From the NCBI GenBank assembly GCA_016290135.1, contig JAEESW010000004.1:54243-118242 (forward strand): a DNA stretch of 64,000 bases. The letters are read 5' to 3'. Numbering within the stretch: position 1 is the stretch's first letter; each line of letters opens with the position of its first letter. Below the pieces are notes generated by a model that saw only the letters and a program-made list of their open reading frames with translations, was not told the DNA's origin and made no database searches. Below, piece after piece: positions 60,284 through 64,000 of this stretch. The position numbers and the translations under genes were made by a program. Origin of the DNA: a bacterium. GTDB lineage: Bacteria > UBP6 > UBA1177.

Positions 60284-61657
60284 ATGAAGATCAACAGAAC
60301 GATTTTTAGACAGTATGATGTCAGAGGCTACGTAAACGTCGATTTAACTGATGATTTTGCCTACAATCTGGCGCGCGGATGCGCAAGTTTCTACAAGAAA
60401 AAACTCCCGTCTTTCAAGACGGTCTCGATCGGCCACGACGCGAGACTGAGCTCGCCTTCTTTTGCTCAGGCTATGATAAAAGGTTTCAACGACAGCGGTA
60501 TCGACACGATCTTTCTCGGCATGATTCCGACAGGTCTCTGCTATTTCTCGATGTTCAATATCGATGTTCAGGGCGCGGTAATGATCACGGGAAGCCACAA
60601 TCCGCCTGAATATAACGGTTTCAAAGTAAACCTCATCGACCTTCCGGTCTACGGCGACGGGATCCAGGAGATCGCGGACATCATGGAAGCTGACGACTTC
60701 CTCAACCCTGAAAAGAAGGGGACGAACAGCACCTACAACATCATTCCCGATTTTGAAAAGTTCATTTTCAAGACGATACACATCGAACATCCCGAAAAAA
60801 TCAAGCTCGTAGTTGATGCAGGCAACGGTGTCGGCGGCTTTGTCGCAGTTCCGATCATGCGCAAAATGGGGCTCAACGTCATCAGCATTTTTGAAGAGCC
60901 GAACGGCAGATTTCCGAATCATCACCCCGATCCGACGGTCGAGGCTTACATCCAAAAGATGATCGCTGCGGTAAAGGAAAACGGCGCAGACCTCGGCATC
61001 GGTTTTGACGGCGACGCAGACAGGATCGGTATCGTTGACAGAAACGGGAAAATCATCTGGGGCGACAAGATCCTCAATATTTTTGCAAGAAGCGTCCTCG
61101 AAGAAGTTCCCGGCGCGGCTATCGTCGGTGACGTAAAGTGCAGCAAGACTCTTTACGACGACATTGCGGCTCACGGCGGAAAACCTGTAATGTGGAAGGC
61201 CGGACACTCGCTCATCAAAGCTAAAATGAAAGAGATCGGAGCTGCTTTCGGCGGAGAAATGAGCGGACACGTCTTCTTCAAACAGCGCTTCTTCGGATAT
61301 GACTGCGCGATCTATTCCGCTTTCAGAATGCTTGAGATAATCGGAAAGCACGGTGCCGATTTCGACAAACTGCTTGAAGGGATCCCCGAAACTTTCTCGA
61401 CTCCCGAACTCAGGATCGAAGTCGACGAGACCAAAAAGTTCCAAATCGTTGAAAACGTTGTCAATTTCTTCAAAAACGGCGGCTACGAAGTGAACGACAT
61501 CGACGGCGTCAGAGTCACTTTCAAAGACGGCTGGGGACTCATGCGCCCGAGCAACACGCAGAACGTCATCGTTATGAGAGTCGAAGCCGAAACGCCTGAA
61601 AGAATGGCTGAGATCAAAAAACTTCTCGAGGACAAGCTCAACGAATTCAACAAATAA
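60284..61657 (+). CDS. manB: Phosphomannomutase/phosphoglucomutase
   Basis: Interconverts mannose (or glucose) 6- and 1-phosphates, supplying nucleotide sugars to the polysaccharide pathway. The start is FRQYDVRGYVNVDLTDDF; the phosphoserine loop is VMITGSHNPPEYNGFKV (Ser near residue 107), the metal-binding loop GFDGDADRIGIVD, the sugar loop GEMSGHVFF and the phosphate loop MRPSNTQNVIVMRVE. Length 457 fits the AlgC type. GGAG lies before the ATG. The fic remnant starts one base after the stop. Confidence 0.9.
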   Translation: MKINRTIFRQYDVRGYVNVDLTDDFAYNLARGCASFYKKKLPSFKTVSIGHDARLSSPSFAQAMIKGFNDSGIDTIFLGMIPTGLCYFSMFNIDVQGAVMITGSHNPPEYNGFKVNLIDLPVYGDGIQEIADIMEADDFLNPEKKGTNSTYNIIPDFEKFIFKTIHIEHPEKIKLVVDAGNGVGGFVAVPIMRKMGLNVISIFEEPNGRFPNHHPDPTVEAYIQKMIAAVKENGADLGIGFDGDADRIGIVDRNGKIIWGDKILNIFARSVLEEVPGAAIVGDVKCSKTLYDDIAAHGGKPVMWKAGHSLIKAKMKEIGAAFGGEMSGHVFFKQRFFGYDCAIYSAFRMLEIIGKHGADFDKLLEGIPETFSTPELRIEVDETKKFQIVENVVNFFKNGGYEVNDIDGVRVTFKDGWGLMRPSNTQNVIVMRVEAETPERMAEIKKLLEDKLNEFNK

Positions 61658-61658
61658 A

Positions 61659-61757
61659 ATGGCAGAAAAGAAAAAGATCTACACTCCGCCATTCACGATA
61701 ACGGCTGAAACAGTCAATTTAGTGGCGGAAATTTCAGGCGCGGAGGAGTCGGCGTGA
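61659..61757 (+). pseudogene. Fic family protein, N-terminal fragment
   Basis: ATG 61659 opens 32 codons, MAEKKKIYTPPFTITAETVN then LVAEISGAEESA, the standard N-terminus of a large Fic subfamily. It ends in TGA that overlaps the ATG of the next fragment (TGATG). About 100 residues of a normal Fic protein, between this end and the Fic core, are missing. Confidence 0.7.
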
Positions 61758-62359
61758 TGGGCAGAAGCGGGATCTCGCATGTCGCTCCTCCGGCACACAT
61801 GGTTTCAGGACTTATATCCGATCTTTTCGAGTGGCTGAAAAATGCAGAAGACCACATACTTATAAAAAGCAGTGTTTTTCATTACGAATTCGAGTTCATC
61901 CATCCGTTTGAAGACGGCAACGGCAGAATGGGAAGATTCTGGCAGTCGAGACTTCTTGCGGAATGGAATCCCGTTTTCGCACACCTGCCGATCGAAAACA
62001 TGATCTGGGAAAATCAGGCCGGATACTACAAGGCGATCGAACAAAGCACGGACGATGCCGATTCAGGAGTTTTTGTTGAATTTATGCTGAAGATGATTGC
62101 CAACACCATAAAGAGGCTCCGGTTTGCCGACAAAACGGCATTGGATGTCGGTGTAAATGTCGGTGCAAATGTCGGTGTAAATGAAGTCAAAATTCTTGAT
62201 TTGATTAGAGAAAATCCTGAAATATCGGCAAAAACGGCGGCGGTTCGTCTGAATATCAGCCAACGGCAGGCAGAGCGGCTTTTTTCGGCTTTGAAGAAAA
62301 AAAATCTCATAAAGCGTATCGGTGCCGACAAAAACGGCCATTGGGAAATTACCGATTGA
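61757..62359 (+). pseudogene. Fic family protein, catalytic and HTH fragment
   Basis: A 200-residue frame. GISHVAPPAHMVSGLISDLF opens it, and the catalytic Fic motif HPFEDGNGRMGR (HxFxxGNGRxxR) is intact near residue 55. A C-terminal winged helix follows a GVNVGANVGVN stretch encoded by three 12-base repeats. The part that normally precedes it, holding the inhibitory helix in many Fic proteins, is lost with the deletion. CGGAGGAG lies 8 bases before ATG 61757 and the TGATG overlap could allow coupled translation, so a shortened AMP-transferase might still be made. I treat it as damaged. Confidence 0.65.
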
Positions 62360-62472
62360 CAATCGATAAAATCTAACTCATATTTCAGCAACACAAAAAC
62401 TTCCTAAAGGAAATTATTTCCAAATATTTTCATGTATTTAAATAAATTTCTCAAATTTTTGTTAAAATTTTA

Positions 62473-62500
62473 TTGACAAAATAAAAATCTTCGATTAAAT
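62473..62500 (+). promoter_or_regulatory. Sigma-70 promoter of Cys-rich secreted protein gene
   Basis: TTGACA (62473-62478) and TTAAAT (62495-62500), 16 bases apart, 43 bases before the ATG, in a strongly AT-rich gap. Confidence 0.6.
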
Positions 62501-62543
62501 ATTTCATGCTTATTTGTTAATTTTTTAAATTGGAGTGTTTACT

Positions 62544-62792
62544 ATGAAAAAATTTGTTTCCAAATTACTTGTTTTTGCAGTAATGATTTTTTCATTTTCG
62601 ATTGTGTTTGCTGCCGAGATCCACTGCAATCCCGACACTAAAACATGCCACAAATCGGACTGCCGCTACTACAACTGCAAAGGATGCACCAAAGTTTTTG
62701 CGTCCGAAGAAGAAGCGCTGGAAAACGGCTACAAATTCTGCAAAGTCTGTGCAAAAGAGAAGAAAGACTCTCCTAAAAAAGGCAAAAAGTAA
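62544..62792 (+). CDS. Small exported cysteine-rich protein
   Basis: An 82-residue protein. Signal peptide MKKFVSKLLVFAVMIFSFSI ends at FAA. The mature ~60 residues hold eight Cys and a His in the order HCNPDTKTCHKSDCRYYNC, KGC, FCKVC. The CRYYNC ... EEALENGYKFCKVC part resembles the Ada-type zinc-binding motif (GYRPCKRC). It is probably a periplasmic or secreted metal-binding protein. ATG 62544 has GGAG 8 bases ahead. It has its own promoter and terminator. Confidence 0.75.
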   Translation: MKKFVSKLLVFAVMIFSFSIVFAAEIHCNPDTKTCHKSDCRYYNCKGCTKVFASEEEALENGYKFCKVCAKEKKDSPKKGKK

Positions 62793-62818
62793 TCGTTTCA
62801 TCTTTGCCACCCAAACGG

Positions 62819-62843
62819 GGCCGGCATCACGCCGGCCTTTTTT
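62819..62843 (+). terminator. Rho-independent terminator
   Basis: GGCCGGC and GCCGGCC around ATCAC, followed by six T. It ends the small Cys-rich gene. Confidence 0.92.
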
Positions 62844-62858
62844 ATTTGTGTTTGAAAA

Positions 62859-63797
62859 TCAGAGTATTCCTTTGAAATATTCGATCGTCCGGCGCAGACC
62901 TTCATCGAGCGGGATCTCAGGTTTCCATCCGAGAAGTTTTCCGGCAAGGGTTATGTCAGGCCGTCTGACACGCGGATCGTCACCCGGGAGCGGCATAAAG
63001 ACGAGTTTCGACTTGCTGCCGGTCTGAGCGAGCACTTTTCCGGCAAGCTCTAACATCGTAAATTCGCCGGGGTTTCCGAGATTTACAGGCCCGGTTACCG
63101 AATCGTCAGAATCCATGAGGGCGAGCATTCCGCGGATAAGGTCGTCGACATAGCAGAAACTGCGCGTCTGCAATCCGTCACCGTAGACTGTTATGTCGCG
63201 GTTCTGAAGAGCCTGGATTATGAAATTGCTCACAACGCGGCCGTCGTCAATATTCATATTCGGGCCATAAGTATTGAAGATCCTTGCTACTTTTATTTTT
63301 GTTCCATGCTTTCTGTGATAGTCGAAAAAGAGCGATTCAGCCCCTCGTTTCCCTTCGTCGTAGCAGCTCCTGACACCGTGCGGATTGACATTTCCCCAGT
63401 AACTTTCAGGCTGAGGATGGACCAAAGCGTCGCCGTAAACTTCGCTGGTCGATGCCTGAAAAATTTTCGCGTTCCATCTTAGCGCAAGGTCGAGAGCGTT
63501 TATCGCACCGAGAACAGTCGTTTTGTATGTCGCGATGGGATCTCGCTGATAAAATATCGGACTTGCCGGACACGCCAGGTTGAAGATCTCGTCGACATAA
63601 AAATTGTAGGGTTCGGTAACATCGTGGATCAGCAGGTCAAAGTCGGGATCCTTTTTGAGCGGCTCGATGTTCGAAAGTCTTCCGCTGATGAAATTGTCGA
63701 TGCAGACGACATGATCACCGCGTTCCAGCAGGGCTTTGCAGAGATGGGAACCGACGAACCCGGCTCCGCCTGTAACAAGGACAGTTTTCTTTACCAT
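62859..63797 (-). CDS. UDP-glucuronate decarboxylase (UDP-xylose synthase)
   Basis: NAD-dependent enzyme of the extended SDR family making UDP-xylose (or a related 4-keto product) from UDP-glucuronate. The NAD motif is [18 protein letters not shown]. The UXS marks [27 protein letters not shown], and [19 protein letters not shown] (YxxxK) are all present. Length 312 is typical. It points to xylose-type sugars in the surface polymer. Confidence 0.9.
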   Translation of the reverse strand: MVKKTVLVTGGAGFVGSHLCKALLERGDHVVCIDNFISGRLSNIEPLKKDPDFDLLIHDVTEPYNFYVDEIFNLACPASPIFYQRDPIATYKTTVLGAINALDLALRWNAKIFQASTSEVYGDALVHPQPESYWGNVNPHGVRSCYDEGKRGAESLFFDYHRKHGTKIKVARIFNTYGPNMNIDDGRVVSNFIIQALQNRDITVYGDGLQTRSFCYVDDLIRGMLALMDSDDSVTGPVNLGNPGEFTMLELAGKVLAQTGSKSKLVFMPLPGDDPRVRRPDITLAGKLLGWKPEIPLDEGLRRTIEYFKGIL

Positions 63798-63806
63798 AGT
63801 TTTCTC

Positions 63807-64000
63807 TCAATTCAGTCTTACCATTTTTGCCGTGGCTTCTGCGATCAGTTCGCCGTCAAGAGTTATTTTTCCGGCGGTGCAGAGAATACGTCCTCTCTGA
63901 GATTCGACGCATCCTTCGACTTTTACCGTCCTGTTCGATGGCATCGGCTTCCTGAAACGGACGCTGATCTCTCCGGTGACTCCTTTCTGGTCGTGGGTGA
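63807..64000 (-). CDS. PaaI-type thioesterase, C-terminal part (cut by window edge)
   Basis: The minus-strand frame enters from the right edge and ends at 63807. The visible ~64 residues (GVTGEISVRFRKPMPSNRTV, then RGRILCTAGKITLDGELIAE and ATAKMVRL) are the last strands of a hotdog-fold thioesterase. The catalytic part lies outside the window. Confidence 0.7.
   Translation of the reverse strand, partial: THDQKGVTGEISVRFRKPMPSNRTVKVEGCVESQRGRILCTAGKITLDGELIAEATAKMVRLN

Noticed and set aside
60344..61444. A 366-codon frame opposite the phosphomannomutase gene
   Set aside because: Antisense to a clearly conserved gene, with no recognisable domain.

Overview
The window looks like the chromosome of a Gram-negative, probably anaerobic bacterium. 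It carries Mla-type lipid transport with a lipoprotein partner, O-antigen/polysaccharide genes, type IV pilins behind sigma-54 promoters, pyruvate phosphate dikinase, and a large exported protein whose C-terminus (short Cys-containing motif, membrane helix, basic tail) resembles the MYXO-CTERM sorting signal. These point to a deltaproteobacterial or Myxococcota-like lineage, but this is an inference from gene content only. No rRNA, tRNA or CRISPR array was recognised.

Layout. 1-16 kb is core: a HEAT-repeat protein and a degenerate HD-GYP-like protein, rlmI, a ttcA-like gene, mlaD with its lipoprotein, an O-antigen-ligase-like TPR protein, prs, mutS, and a tightly overlapping leftward operon cat-nudC-DUF3795-copA. 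16-24 kb mixes a BspA-type LRR protein, an Abi-like HEPN protein preceded by a strongly structured non-coding stretch, a PAP2 phosphatase, polA and a UGM-like flavoprotein. 23.9-36 kb is a leftward, AT-rich polysaccharide locus: a Wzt-type ABC ATPase, a methyltransferase, two alpha-1,2-fucosyltransferases, six family-2-like glycosyltransferases and a DUF1919 protein. It contains duplicated modules and gene remnants, but no Wzm permease is visible. 36-46.6 kb is accessory: DUF559, three AAA/DUF4143 ATPases set among direct, tandem and palindromic repeats, an acyltransferase, two more glycosyltransferases and two type IV pilins. 46.8-64 kb returns to core: tilS, htpX, ppdK, the exported giant, a MORN protein, an LPP20-type lipoprotein, clpA, tsaB, phosphomannomutase, a damaged fic gene, a small Cys-rich secreted protein, a UDP-glucuronate decarboxylase and a partial thioesterase.

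How it fits together. Phosphomannomutase, the UDP-glucuronate decarboxylase, the UGM-like enzyme, the glycosyltransferases, the O-acyltransferase, Wzt and the ligase-like protein can together build and decorate a surface polysaccharide. The most notable observations are: (1) the Abi-like HEPN gene with a multi-hairpin RNA element directly upstream, which looks like a protein/RNA toxin-antitoxin or defence unit; (2) two fused genes (copA-copZ and tsaB-DUF465) with strong in-frame internal Shine-Dalgarno sites, suggesting one gene gives two products; (3) a GAGACG palindrome found between genes and also inside the MORN protein's reading frame; (4) DUF4143 ATPases embedded in several repeat types.
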